Source: Sphingomonas echinoides (GTDB taxonomy: Bacteria; Pseudomonadota; Alphaproteobacteria; Sphingomonadales; Sphingomonadaceae). From it: a stretch of DNA of 61,779 bases. The stretch covers positions 1 to 61,779 of the forward strand of contig NZ_JAPYKK010000026.1 of assembly GCF_029623395.1 (NCBI RefSeq), written 5' to 3'. Below, one piece after another: positions 53,750 through 61,779 of this stretch. Both the position numbers and the translations under genes were made by a program. Position 1 is the stretch's first letter. The number at the start of each line of letters is the position of its first letter. The notes under the pieces are model-generated. The model made no database searches, was not told the DNA's origin, and saw only the letters and a list, made by a program, of their open reading frames with translations.

Positions 53750-54780
53750 TCTCCCTGCGGCAGCGCCATGATGTCGTCGTACAAGGCCGCGGGGAGGACC
53801 ACCCCGTCGGCCAGGCTGCGCTGCCGCGCGGCGTAGCGGCGTTGCGAGGGCAGCCGCGCGCCCTGGCGTTCGATCGCGGCGAACATCGCCTCGGCGCGTT
53901 CCAGATGCTCGGCGACCGCCGCGCCGAGGAACCCCGCCGGATCGATCGCGAGGATCAGCTCGCCGCCGATCGGCGATCCGCCACGCCCCGCGTCCGCCAC
54001 GAGCGATTCACGGCTGGTCATCTCGCCGATCAACGGCCCCGCGAGCAGTTCGACCATCGCCGCGAGTGCCGAGCCCTTGTGCCCGCCGAACGTCCGCATC
54101 GCGCCTGCGAGCACGGCTTGCGCATCGGTCGTCGCGTTGCCGGCGGCGTCATAGCCCCAATCGTCGGGGACGGGCTTGCCCGCGCGGCGGTGGAGCTCGA
54201 TCTCGCCGCGCGCGACCGCGCTGGTCGCGAAATCGAAGACGAACGGCTCGCCGCCGGGGCGCGGCCAGCCGAATGCGATCGGGTTGGTACCGAAGACGGG
54301 GCGCGTGCCCCCTGCGGGCGCGACCCAGGCGTGGCTCGGCGTCACCGCCAGCGCGACCAGACCTTCGTCCGCGAGGGCCTCGACCTCGGGCCACAAGGCC
54401 GCGAAATGCACGACATTGGTGATCGCGAGCGCGGCAATGCCGCCTGCGCGTGCCTTTTCGATCAGGCGGGGTTTGCCGCTTTCGAACGCAAGCTGCGCGA
54501 ACCCGCCGCCGCCATCGACGCGGACCAGCGCGGTGGCGGGTTCGCTCATGCGCGGCTCGGCATCGACGACGACCACGCCGCGCGCGATGCTGTTGGCGGC
54601 GACGAGCAGGCGGTAGATGCCGTGGCTCGCGCAGCCGTCGCGTTCGCCCGCGACCATCGTCTCGGCGACCGCCTCGGCATGGGCGCGCGACAGGCCCGCC
54701 CCGAGCAGTTTCGCGCGCGCCAGATCGCGCAGCGCGTCGAGCGACAGGCGGACGTCGGGGCGGGTGTCGGGTGCGCTCAC
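53746..54780 (-). CDS. Ldh_2-family NAD(P)-dependent oxidoreductase
   Basis: A 344-residue enzyme of the malate/L-lactate dehydrogenase type 2 family. The catalytic-His region CASHGIYRL, TNVVHFAALW, GTNPIAFGWPR, the FDFATSAVARGEIELHRR segment and FGGHKGSALAAMVELLAGPL are characteristic. The family also includes delta1-pyrroline-2-carboxylate and delta1-piperideine-2-carboxylate reductases, ureidoglycolate dehydrogenase and sulfolactate dehydrogenase. With a DadA-like enzyme and an M24 peptidase nearby, a cyclic imino-acid reductase is plausible. The GTG start at 54780 overlaps the GH127 stop (GTGA), and the stop overlaps the DUF885 start. Confidence 0.85.
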   Translation of the reverse strand: MSAPDTRPDVRLSLDALRDLARAKLLGAGLSRAHAEAVAETMVAGERDGCASHGIYRLLVAANSIARGVVVVDAEPRMSEPATALVRVDGGGGFAQLAFESGKPRLIEKARAGGIAALAITNVVHFAALWPEVEALADEGLVALAVTPSHAWVAPAGGTRPVFGTNPIAFGWPRPGGEPFVFDFATSAVARGEIELHRRAGKPVPDDWGYDAAGNATTDAQAVLAGAMRTFGGHKGSALAAMVELLAGPLIGEMTSRESLVADAGRGGSPIGGELILAIDPAGFLGAAVAEHLERAEAMFAAIERQGARLPSQRRYAARQRSLADGVVLPAALYDDIMALPQGE

Positions 54781-57164
54781 GCGGTCAGCCCCGGTTTCGC
54801 GGCGGGTGCGGCGGTCATCAGTCGGGCACCGAACACCGGCCCGGCGGACGACTTGTCGTGTGGCAGGAAGCGGACCTTGACGCTCGCCTTGCCCTTGGTG
54901 AGCGCAGGCGGGATCGGATAGTCGACGTCGAAGAATTTGCCGGGCTGGTCGGCCTCGAGATGCTGGGTCGCGATCCGGACGTTGTCGACGAGGATATCGA
55001 AGTCGCGCGCGCGCTCGTCGCCCCAATAGCTGGCCTGCAACACCAGCGGGCCGGGCCGGGTCTTCATCGCGAATTCAAAATAGCCGCCCGAGCGCGCATC
55101 GCGCCCGTTGCGCCCGCGATAGCTGACCGGGTAGGAAATCTCGGAGGTCAGCCCGTGGTCGCGTTCAGGCTGCATTTCGCCGAGATGCATCGTGTCGACC
55201 GAGCGGGCGGCGAGATCGCGTGCGCGCGCCTGTTCGGTGAGGAAGGCGGCTTCCTCGCGCTTCCATGCGGCATCGGTGAAGCGCTTGAAATAGACCGCGC
55301 TGCGGCGTTCATACTGGCTGTAGAAGGGGACGAAGGTCAGGTCGCCAGGGCGAACGATCCCGCGCGTCGCATAGCTGCCCGCGCTTCCCGCGACCGGCGT
55401 GAAGGCGGCGAGCAGGTCGGTGCCGACCAGCGCGGGGTCGGCCTTGTCCCATTTGTCCGCCACGGGGCCGAGATCGGCGGCGAGCACCATCGGCCCACGC
55501 AGTACTGCGACGGTGTCCGCATCGCCCGGCGCGCTTTCGATCCGCAGGTCGAGCGGGATCCCGATCGAGACGGTGTCGCCTTTCTTCCAGCGGCGCTCGA
55601 CCAGCGCATAACCGTTGGCGAACACCGGTTCGACTGGCGCGCCATTGACCTGCACGACGGCCTTGCCTGCGGCCCAGCCAGGCACGCGTAGCGCGATCGC
55701 GAAGCGGCCGGGTTTGGCGAGCGTCGTCAGCGTCAGGCGGGATTCGGGTTCATAGGGGTAGCGTGTGTCGAGCCGGAGCGTCGCGCCGCGCGTGCGCCAC
55801 TGTGCTTCGGCGGGGATGTAGAGGTTGACGAGCAGCGTGTTGCCGCCTTCCCAGAAGATCGATTCGCCGTGCTTGGCGTGGCTTTCCATCCCGCTGCCGA
55901 CGCAGCACCAGAAGACGTCGTCGGCGGGGGTTGAATAGTCGCGCGCTACGCCCGACATCAGCGGGGTCATGTAGCTGAAGCCCGCATTGCGCGGGTTCTG
56001 CGCCGCCATCACGTGGTTGAGATGCGCGCGCTCGTAATAATCGAACAGCGCGCCGTCGGGCTGCCAGCCGTAGAGCTGCCGGGTCAGCTTGAGCATATTG
56101 TAGCTGTTGCAATGCTCGCACGTCTGTTCGGTGATGTGCGTCGCGATCGTGTCGGGCGCGGTGAAATATTCTCGGTCCGCGTTGCCGCCGATGACGTAGC
56201 TGTGGTGGCCGGTGACGGTCTGCCAGAAGAACTTCGCGGCATTGGCAGGCTCGGGCTTGCCGTTGAGCTCGTGGATGCGCGCTAGGCCGACGAGCTTTGG
56301 CACCTGCGTATTGGCGTGGAAATTGGCGAGCTTGTCCTCGCCCGCGACGAGCGGGTCGAGCACGCGGCGGTCGTACAGCCGTTCCGCGACGGCAAGCCAG
56401 CGCGGGTTGCCGGTGCGCGCGGACAGCTCGGCATAGCTTTCGTTGAGCCCGCCATATTCGCACCCGAGCAACTTCTGCATCTGCGCATCGTCGAGTGCGG
56501 CGAAGACCCTGGCGAAATACTCCGCGAGGCCGGTCGCGACCTGCAACGCCTGAATGTTGCCCCAGCCGGCGTGGACGTCGAGCAGCCCGGCGAACACCTT
56601 GTGCACCGTATAGAGCGGCGACCATGACCCGTTGAGATCGAACCCGCCTGAGCGGATGTCGCCCTTCATCACTTCGGGGAAGATTTCCTCCCCGTCGACG
56701 ATCTTCCCGTCCTTCCGCTTGCGCCCGAGCGCGCCGACATAGCCGGTGCCACGCTTGGCCTGTGCGCGCGCGAGTTCGGCGACGACATAGTCCGCGCGGG
56801 TGCGGCACGCGGCGTCGCCAGTCTGCTGATGCATCAGCACGAGCGCGGTGAGATAATGGCCGAGCGTGTGGCCCGCGATCGTGTCGCTTTCCCAGCCGCC
56901 GTAGATCGGCGCCTTGGGGGGAAGCCCGGCATAGGCCATGAAATTGTGGAGAAGCCGGTCCGCGCTGAGCCGCAGCAGATACGTCCGGTTCGCCTCGACC
57001 GCGGTGGCATAGGCGGAGGGGAGCAGCCGGACCGACGACAGCGGCAGCGGCTTGGCCTTAGCCGGAAGCGCAGTCGTCGCGACCGCCGCCATCCCGCGCG
57101 CAGGCGCATTTGCCAGCGTGACCGCGGCCATGCCCCACATCCATTCCCGCCGGTTCGCGCGCAT
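54777..57164 (-). CDS. Exported GH127-type beta-L-arabinofuranosidase (DUF1680)
   Basis: A 795-residue protein whose start ATG at 57164 follows a GGGAGAATGAG site and gives an Arg-rich, signal-like N-terminus. The (alpha/alpha)6 barrel carries GHTLGHYLTALVL, the LNGSWSPLYTVHKVFAGLLD region, a Glu/Cys pair in ECHC-like order (E350, C352, followed by NSYNMLKL) and a double cysteine FWCCVGSG (C420, C421). These match the zinc/cysteine site of HypBA1, where one cysteine is the nucleophile. Beta-sandwich domains follow to the C-terminus. HypBA1 removes beta-L-arabinofuranose from hydroxyproline-linked chains; GH146 relatives act on pectic side chains. First gene of its operon. Confidence 0.88.
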   Translation of the reverse strand: MRANRREWMWGMAAVTLANAPARGMAAVATTALPAKAKPLPLSSVRLLPSAYATAVEANRTYLLRLSADRLLHNFMAYAGLPPKAPIYGGWESDTIAGHTLGHYLTALVLMHQQTGDAACRTRADYVVAELARAQAKRGTGYVGALGRKRKDGKIVDGEEIFPEVMKGDIRSGGFDLNGSWSPLYTVHKVFAGLLDVHAGWGNIQALQVATGLAEYFARVFAALDDAQMQKLLGCEYGGLNESYAELSARTGNPRWLAVAERLYDRRVLDPLVAGEDKLANFHANTQVPKLVGLARIHELNGKPEPANAAKFFWQTVTGHHSYVIGGNADREYFTAPDTIATHITEQTCEHCNSYNMLKLTRQLYGWQPDGALFDYYERAHLNHVMAAQNPRNAGFSYMTPLMSGVARDYSTPADDVFWCCVGSGMESHAKHGESIFWEGGNTLLVNLYIPAEAQWRTRGATLRLDTRYPYEPESRLTLTTLAKPGRFAIALRVPGWAAGKAVVQVNGAPVEPVFANGYALVERRWKKGDTVSIGIPLDLRIESAPGDADTVAVLRGPMVLAADLGPVADKWDKADPALVGTDLLAAFTPVAGSAGSYATRGIVRPGDLTFVPFYSQYERRSAVYFKRFTDAAWKREEAAFLTEQARARDLAARSVDTMHLGEMQPERDHGLTSEISYPVSYRGRNGRDARSGGYFEFAMKTRPGPLVLQASYWGDERARDFDILVDNVRIATQHLEADQPGKFFDVDYPIPPALTKGKASVKVRFLPHDKSSAGPVFGARLMTAAPAAKPGLTA

Positions 57165-57232
57165 CTCATTCTCCCATCCGACTATCGGCATGACGGGTCT
57201 GCCGTGTACCGCCGGATATTTCCACAAAATAA

Positions 57233-57249
57233 TATACGGTATAATATAC
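57233..57249. promoter_or_regulatory. Overlapping TATAC/GTATA palindromes between GH127 and DUF5695 genes
   Basis: TATACGGTATAATATAC contains two overlapping perfect palindromes (TATAC-G-GTATA and GTATA-A-TATAC) in an A+T-rich stretch midway between two divergent starts. It suits a shared operator. The half-site recurs at 47367-47380. Confidence 0.5.
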
Positions 57250-57310
57250 ATTGACGCATCGGACGTGGCGTTTCACGTTCCACCCGCCCTGATCGATTGT
57301 GAGCCATCCT

Positions 57311-60058
57311 ATGTTGCCGTTGCGGACCGTCCTTCTTGCTTCCGTGATCGGCGGTACGCTGTTCACGTCGACGATCAGTCGTGCGGAAGATGGCAAACCC
57401 GTCGCAATCAAAGTCTCCTATCCGCCGGTGGTCGTGACAAGCCTGAAGACGCGCGCGTTTCGTGTGGCGCTGCGCAGCGATACCCAGACCCTGGCGCGCC
57501 TGTCGCCAAATACGCTGCCGGGGTTCGATTTCGTCCCCGGTAGCCGCGAAGCCGAGCGCGCGGGTGACGGGTATGTCCATGTCGGCGACATTCACTTGCG
57601 AGTCCGGGCACCCGGCGGGGCGTGGACCGACTTTGCGTCCGCGCAGCATCGCCAGCCGATCCGTCTCTTGCGGAGCGGCGGCGGGGTGCTTGCCGCCGCC
57701 GACATCACCGCGTCGCTGGGGGTGGGAAACCCGCTCCGGGTCGAGCGGCGCTGGGTCGACGATCACGGCGTGCTCGCGTTGCGCTTCACGCTGATCAACG
57801 CCAGCCGCGCGCCGGTCGAAGTGGGCGGGCTCGGGCTGCCGATGGTGTTCGACAACATCATCACCGATCGCAGTCTCGAACAGGCGCATGCGCAGGCGAG
57901 TTTCGTAGATCCCTATATCGGGCGCGATGCGGGGTATTTGCAGGTCACGCGGCTGAACGGGGAGGGGCCCGCGCTGCTCGTCCTGCCCGAGCGCGGCACA
58001 CCGCTGGAGGCGTATCGCCCGATCCTCGAAGCGGGCAAGGCCCCCGTGGGCGACATCTTCACGGATCGCAGCAAGCGCGGGCAGACCTCCGAAGGCTTCT
58101 ACGACTGGACGGTCGCGAGCAAGGGGTTCGCCGAGCGCGAATGGGCGAAGGCCGACGCGCAGTGGAATGCGCCCACCAGCTTCACGCTTGCGCCTGGCGC
58201 GCGGCGCGAGATTGGCGTGCGCTTCGTCACTGCGCCTGCGATCGGCGCGATCGAGGATACTTTGGTCGCGAACCGGCGGCCGGTTGCGGTCGGGATTCCG
58301 GGCTATGTCGTCCCGACCGACCAGGATGCGACGCTGTTCCTCAAATCCCCGCAGCGCGTGGTGCGCGTGGAAAGCCTTCCCGCGGGCGCGCTGACCGCGA
58401 CCCCGGTCGCGGGGGCGAAGGGCTGGGCGCGTTATGCCGTGCGCGCGAGCGGCTGGGGGCGGGCTAGCTTGCTGGTCCATTATGCCGACGGGAGCGTGCA
58501 GACCGTCAGCTATTTCATCACCAAGCCGCTCGACCGAGTGATGGCCGACCTCGGGCATTTTGCGACAACGCGGCAATGGTATGAGGACAAGACCGATCCG
58601 TTCGGCCGCATCCCCGCGATCCTGACTTTCGACCGCGAGGCCGGGAAAGTTGTCACGCAGGACCCGCGCGTATGGATCTCGGGGATGAGCGACGAGGGGG
58701 GCGCGGGAAGCTGGGTCGCGGCGATGGTCAAGCAGCTCGATTCTCCCGAGGCGGGCGAGATCGCCAAGCTCGAACGGTTGATCGACGAGACGATCGAGGG
58801 GCGGTTGCAGGTTTCCGAAGGGGCGCAGGCGGGCGCGGTGCGCAAGAGCATCTTCTATTACGATCCCAAGCTTCACCCCGGCTATTACGACCCGGCGACC
58901 AACTGGACGACCTGGACGTCCTGGTCGAAGAAGGACGCGGGCGACCTCGGGCGTGCGTATAATTATCCGCATGTCGCGATCGCGCATTGGGTGTTGTACC
59001 GCGTCGCGCGAAACCATCCGGGGGTGGTGTTGCGGCATCCGTGGCGCTGGTATCTCGACCACGCCTATCTGACGACCGTCGCGATGATGCGCGATGCGCC
59101 TTATTATACGCAGTTCGGGCTGATGGAGGGCGACGTGTTCGTCGACATCCTCAAGGACCTGAAGCGCGAGGGGCTGACCAGCGAGGCGAGCGAATTCGAG
59201 CGGCTGATGAAGGGCCGCGCGGACCATTGGCGCACGCTCACATTCCCGTTCGGGAGCGAGATGGCGTGGGATTCGACCGGCCAGCCCGAAGTCTATGCCT
59301 GGATGCGCTATTTCGGATATCAGCCGCAGGCGGATGCGACGCGGCGCGTGGTCCTCGGTTATGATCCGACGATCCCGAGCTGGGGCTATAACGGCAACGC
59401 GCGGCGCTACTGGGACTTCCTGTACGGCGGCAAATATCCGCGGATCGAACGGCAGATCCACCATTATGGCTCGACGCTCAACGCGGTGCCGTTGTTCGAT
59501 GCGTATCGCGCGGACCCTAAGGATCTGCGGCTGCTGCGCGTGGCGTATGGCGGAATGATGGGCGGGATCACCAATATCGACCGCGACGGCTTCTCATCCG
59601 CCGCCTTCCACTCCGCGCCCGACATGATGCGGTGGGACCCGTATAGCGGGGATTACGGCATGGGGCTGTACGGCCATGCCATTAGCGCGGCGAGCTATCT
59701 GGTGCGCGACCCGACGTTCGGCTGGCTCGGGTTTGGCGGGAGTGTGACCGAGGGCGGCGGGGTGGTAGCGATCGTCCCGCGCGACGGGGCGCGGAGCCGG
59801 GTGTTCGTGGCACCTGCGGGGGTGTGGATCACGCTGGAGGTAGGGAAGATCGCGCGGGCTTCGTACGCGCCTGCGACGGGGGCGGTGACGCTGACGCTCG
59901 ATCCGGCGGTGGCGGGGACGCCGGTGGCGCGGGTGTTCGTCGAGACGACGGTTGCGGGCGCGCGGGGGTATGCGCCGGTTGGCGGGGTGGCGGAGCGGGG
60001 CGGTTATACGGTTCCGCTTGGTGCTGCGCCGGTGGAGGTGACGCTGACGCCACGGTGA
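57311..60058 (+). CDS. Exported DUF5695 protein, probable carbohydrate-active enzyme
   Basis: A 915-residue protein with a signal peptide (MLPLRTVLLASVIGGTLFTS, cleavage near SRAED). A large N-terminal beta domain (to about residue 390) is followed by a helical region rich in Trp, Tyr and Asp (WTTWTSWSKKDAGDLGRAYNYPH, HPWRWYLDHAYLTTVAMM) that looks like an (alpha/alpha) barrel. C-terminal beta strands end the protein. This resembles DUF5695, for which I know no activity. Divergent pairing with GH127 suggests action on the same glycan. A GTG at 57299 is an alternative start; neither has a strong ribosome-binding site. Confidence 0.72.
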   Translation: MLPLRTVLLASVIGGTLFTSTISRAEDGKPVAIKVSYPPVVVTSLKTRAFRVALRSDTQTLARLSPNTLPGFDFVPGSREAERAGDGYVHVGDIHLRVRAPGGAWTDFASAQHRQPIRLLRSGGGVLAAADITASLGVGNPLRVERRWVDDHGVLALRFTLINASRAPVEVGGLGLPMVFDNIITDRSLEQAHAQASFVDPYIGRDAGYLQVTRLNGEGPALLVLPERGTPLEAYRPILEAGKAPVGDIFTDRSKRGQTSEGFYDWTVASKGFAEREWAKADAQWNAPTSFTLAPGARREIGVRFVTAPAIGAIEDTLVANRRPVAVGIPGYVVPTDQDATLFLKSPQRVVRVESLPAGALTATPVAGAKGWARYAVRASGWGRASLLVHYADGSVQTVSYFITKPLDRVMADLGHFATTRQWYEDKTDPFGRIPAILTFDREAGKVVTQDPRVWISGMSDEGGAGSWVAAMVKQLDSPEAGEIAKLERLIDETIEGRLQVSEGAQAGAVRKSIFYYDPKLHPGYYDPATNWTTWTSWSKKDAGDLGRAYNYPHVAIAHWVLYRVARNHPGVVLRHPWRWYLDHAYLTTVAMMRDAPYYTQFGLMEGDVFVDILKDLKREGLTSEASEFERLMKGRADHWRTLTFPFGSEMAWDSTGQPEVYAWMRYFGYQPQADATRRVVLGYDPTIPSWGYNGNARRYWDFLYGGKYPRIERQIHHYGSTLNAVPLFDAYRADPKDLRLLRVAYGGMMGGITNIDRDGFSSAAFHSAPDMMRWDPYSGDYGMGLYGHAISAASYLVRDPTFGWLGFGGSVTEGGGVVAIVPRDGARSRVFVAPAGVWITLEVGKIARASYAPATGAVTLTLDPAVAGTPVARVFVETTVAGARGYAPVGGVAERGGYTVPLGAAPVEVTLTPR

Positions 60059-60082
60059 GCCTGTTTCTGTATAGCGCATCCT

Positions 60083-60152
60083 CCGTTCGCCCTGAGCGCA
60101 GTCGAAGGGCCTGCGTTTCACGGAGGGCTTCGACTTCGCTCAGCCCGAACGG
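60083..60152. repeat. REP-like inverted repeat (GTTCG...CTGAGCG...GTCGAAG arms)
   Basis: Left arm 60083-60111 and right arm 60125-60152 pair over about 24 of 28 positions (CCGTTCGCCCTGAGCGCAGTCGAAGG against the complement of the right arm) with a 13-base loop. The GTTCGxxCTGAGCGxAGTCGAAG sequence is a very common alphaproteobacterial intergenic repeat. It lies between two convergent genes and may act as a transcript end. Confidence 0.8.
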
Positions 60153-60165
60153 GGGGTGGGGGCTG

Positions 60166-61779
60166 TTACCGCGATGACGATGGCGTGGCATTCCACGCCA
60201 GCACCGCTTCCCCCGCCAAATTGCGCACGAAGAAATCGAACTGCCGCCGCGCGACATAGTCGATCGGGCCGGTCGAGCGGCCGACGCTATGCTCGCCGCC
60301 GGGCACCACCAGCAGCTCGAAATCCTTGTCCGCCTTGATCAGCGCGTTCGCGACCTGCATCGTGGACGCAGGGTCGACGTTGCTGTCCTGCTCGCCGACG
60401 ATCATCAGCAGCTTGCCGGTCAATTGCGCGGCATGGTCCACGCCCGACGCGGCAGCGTAGCTCGCATCGACTGGCCAGCCGAGCCACTGTTCGTTCCAGC
60501 TGATCTTGTCCATCCGGTTGTCGTAGCAGCCCGCATAAGCGACCCCGGCCTTGTAGAAATCGCCGTGGAAGAGGAGCGCGTTGAGCGTGCTTTGCCCGCC
60601 CGCCGACGCTCCGTAGATGCCGACGCGGCTGATGTCATAGGCGGGGTCGACCTTCGCCAGCGCCTTGTGCCACAAAATGCGGTCGGGGAAGCCGCTGTCG
60701 GCGAGGTTCTTCCACGCGACGTCCTGGAACGCCTTGGAGCGGTTGGCGGTGCCCATTCCGTCGATCTGGACGACGATGAAGCCGAGATCGGCCTGCTCCT
60801 GCATCCCGATCACCTTGTCGCCGCCCGAATGGAAGCCGAACGGCCAATAGCCCTTGGGGACGAAGCTGTCGTGCGGGCCGGCGTAGATGTTCTCGATCAC
60901 CGGGTATTTCCTGGTCGGATCGTAGTCGCGCGGGCGGACCACCACGCCCCAGATGTCGGTGACGCCGTCGCGGCCCTTGGCGACGAACACTTGCGGCGGG
61001 CGGAATCCGGCGGCGCGTAGCTGCGTGTCGTCGCCGCGGGTGATCGTCGCGACGACCGTGCCGTCGCTGGCGCGGTTGAGCGTGCTGATGTTGGGGAGAT
61101 CGACCCGCGACCAGGTATCGACATAATGCGTCATGTCGGGGGAGAAGCGGACGTCGTGGTCGGCTTTCGCGGGAGTGAGGGCGGTCAGGTGTTTGCCGTC
61201 GAAGTCGATCCGGTAGGCGTGGCGGAAGTATGGGTCTTCGCCTGACGTCATCCCGCTGGCGACGAACCAGATCTGGCGTTTGGCGTCGTCGACCTTGAGC
61301 ACGTCGCGCACCACCCATGCGCCGGTGGTGATGCGGTTGCGCACGCGGCCGTTGCGGCCGTCGATCAGATAGAGGTGGTTCCAGCCGTCGCGTTCGGACG
61401 CCCAGACGATCTCGTCGCCCTTGCCGCCGACTTCATAGGCGAAGCGGCGGTCGGCGTAGACGAAGGTCTTCGCGTCCTCGGTGACGGCGGCGTGGGGTGT
61501 GCCGGTTGCGGCATCGACCGCGATGATCCGCGCCTGGCCGAACCCGCGGCGGACGTAGTCGAACGCGACGCTCTTGCCGTCGCTGCGCCAGCGCGGGGGG
61601 GAGAGCTGGTAGGGGTTGGGGAAGAGGGTAGGGTCGATCACGGTTTGCTTGCCGGTCGTTACGTCGAACAGGACGGGTTGCTCCTGGTCGATCGCGTCGC
61701 CGGGCTTGGGGTAGAGCTGGGTGCGGAGGGCTGGCTGGAGCTGGCTGGCGGGGGCGGATTCTACGCGGAGGACGTGGCG
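60166..61779 (-). CDS. S9-family (dipeptidyl peptidase IV-like) serine peptidase, N-terminus beyond the window
   Basis: The frame is open through the right edge, so the start is missing; at least 537 residues are visible. The N-terminal visible part is a DPP-IV-type propeller (RWRSDGKSVAFDYVRRG, VWASERDGWNHLYLID). It is followed by an alpha/beta hydrolase domain with the nucleophile in GIYGASAGGQST (usually GWSYGG in DPP IV), Asp in VGEQDSNVDP and His in PGGEHSVGR. DPP-IV-like enzymes release Xaa-Pro or Xaa-Ala dipeptides. Convergent with the DUF5695 gene. The ATG at 61641 is internal to the propeller and not a likely start. Confidence 0.85.
   Translation of the reverse strand, partial: RHVLRVESAPASQLQPALRTQLYPKPGDAIDQEQPVLFDVTTGKQTVIDPTLFPNPYQLSPPRWRSDGKSVAFDYVRRGFGQARIIAVDAATGTPHAAVTEDAKTFVYADRRFAYEVGGKGDEIVWASERDGWNHLYLIDGRNGRVRNRITTGAWVVRDVLKVDDAKRQIWFVASGMTSGEDPYFRHAYRIDFDGKHLTALTPAKADHDVRFSPDMTHYVDTWSRVDLPNISTLNRASDGTVVATITRGDDTQLRAAGFRPPQVFVAKGRDGVTDIWGVVVRPRDYDPTRKYPVIENIYAGPHDSFVPKGYWPFGFHSGGDKVIGMQEQADLGFIVVQIDGMGTANRSKAFQDVAWKNLADSGFPDRILWHKALAKVDPAYDISRVGIYGASAGGQSTLNALLFHGDFYKAGVAYAGCYDNRMDKISWNEQWLGWPVDASYAAASGVDHAAQLTGKLLMIVGEQDSNVDPASTMQVANALIKADKDFELLVVPGGEHSVGRSTGPIDYVARRQFDFFVRNLAGEAVLAWNATPSSSR

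Noticed and set aside
1..61779. CRISPR arrays, tRNA or rRNA genes, insertion sequences, prophage
   Set aside because: No regularly spaced direct repeats, cloverleaf-type sequence, transposase or phage structural genes were seen by reading; a dedicated scan was not possible.

Overview
The window is high-G+C DNA with an alphaproteobacterial, Sphingomonas-like character. Supporting signs are three TonB-dependent receptors (TBDRs) carrying the N-terminal VVTG plug signature, type I secretion genes, exported glycosidases and peptidases, dense gene chains joined by 4-bp ATGA overlaps, several GTG or TTG starts, and intergenic inverted repeats of the kind scattered through sphingomonad genomes. The genus is an inference from gene content. 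I saw no rRNA, tRNA, CRISPR array, transposase or prophage.

Layout. 1-3.3 kb: the tail of a secreted RTX-like protein followed by its PrtD/PrtE-type exporter. 3.4-7.3 kb: a hemerythrin, a helix-turn-helix protein, small exported proteins and a CPBP membrane protease. 7.4-11.6 kb (minus strand): phosphoketolase, acetate kinase and a co-translated membrane protein. 11.9-17.3 kb: an exported GH43, a DUF1993 protein, an exported two-domain VOC protein, a concanavalin-like protein and an esterase. 17.6-22.7 kb: an OxyR-like LysR regulator without cysteines, then a three-gene type-I-secretion-like operon whose ABC protein has lost nearly all ATPase motifs. 22.9 kb: a MAPEG protein. 23.6-37.0 kb: two TBDRs flanking GH42 and PA14-containing GH31 enzymes, then an MFS carrier; the enzyme pair suggests removal of xyloglucan side chains. 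37.1-43.6 kb: a MarR-led six-gene efflux operon with every junction an ATGA overlap. 43.8-61.8 kb: a TBDR, a DadA-like FAD oxidoreductase, an M24 Xaa-Pro peptidase, two DUF885 proteins, an Ldh_2-family reductase, a GH127 beta-L-arabinofuranosidase, a DUF5695 protein and a DPP-IV-like S9 peptidase cut by the right edge.

The last block is the most interesting as a system. GH127 enzymes remove beta-L-arabinofuranose from hydroxyproline. M24 and S9 enzymes cut at proline. DadA-like and Ldh_2-family enzymes are known in D-hydroxyproline and pyrroline-carboxylate metabolism. Together they suggest a locus for using plant hydroxyproline-rich glycoproteins such as extensin. This is inferred from families, and the epimerase expected for such a pathway is not in the window. 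The second candidate novelty is the operon at 18.6-22.7 kb with the apparently dead ABC ATPase.

Functional assignments rest on reading motifs and family resemblance by eye; no database search was run. Operators are proposed from symmetry alone.
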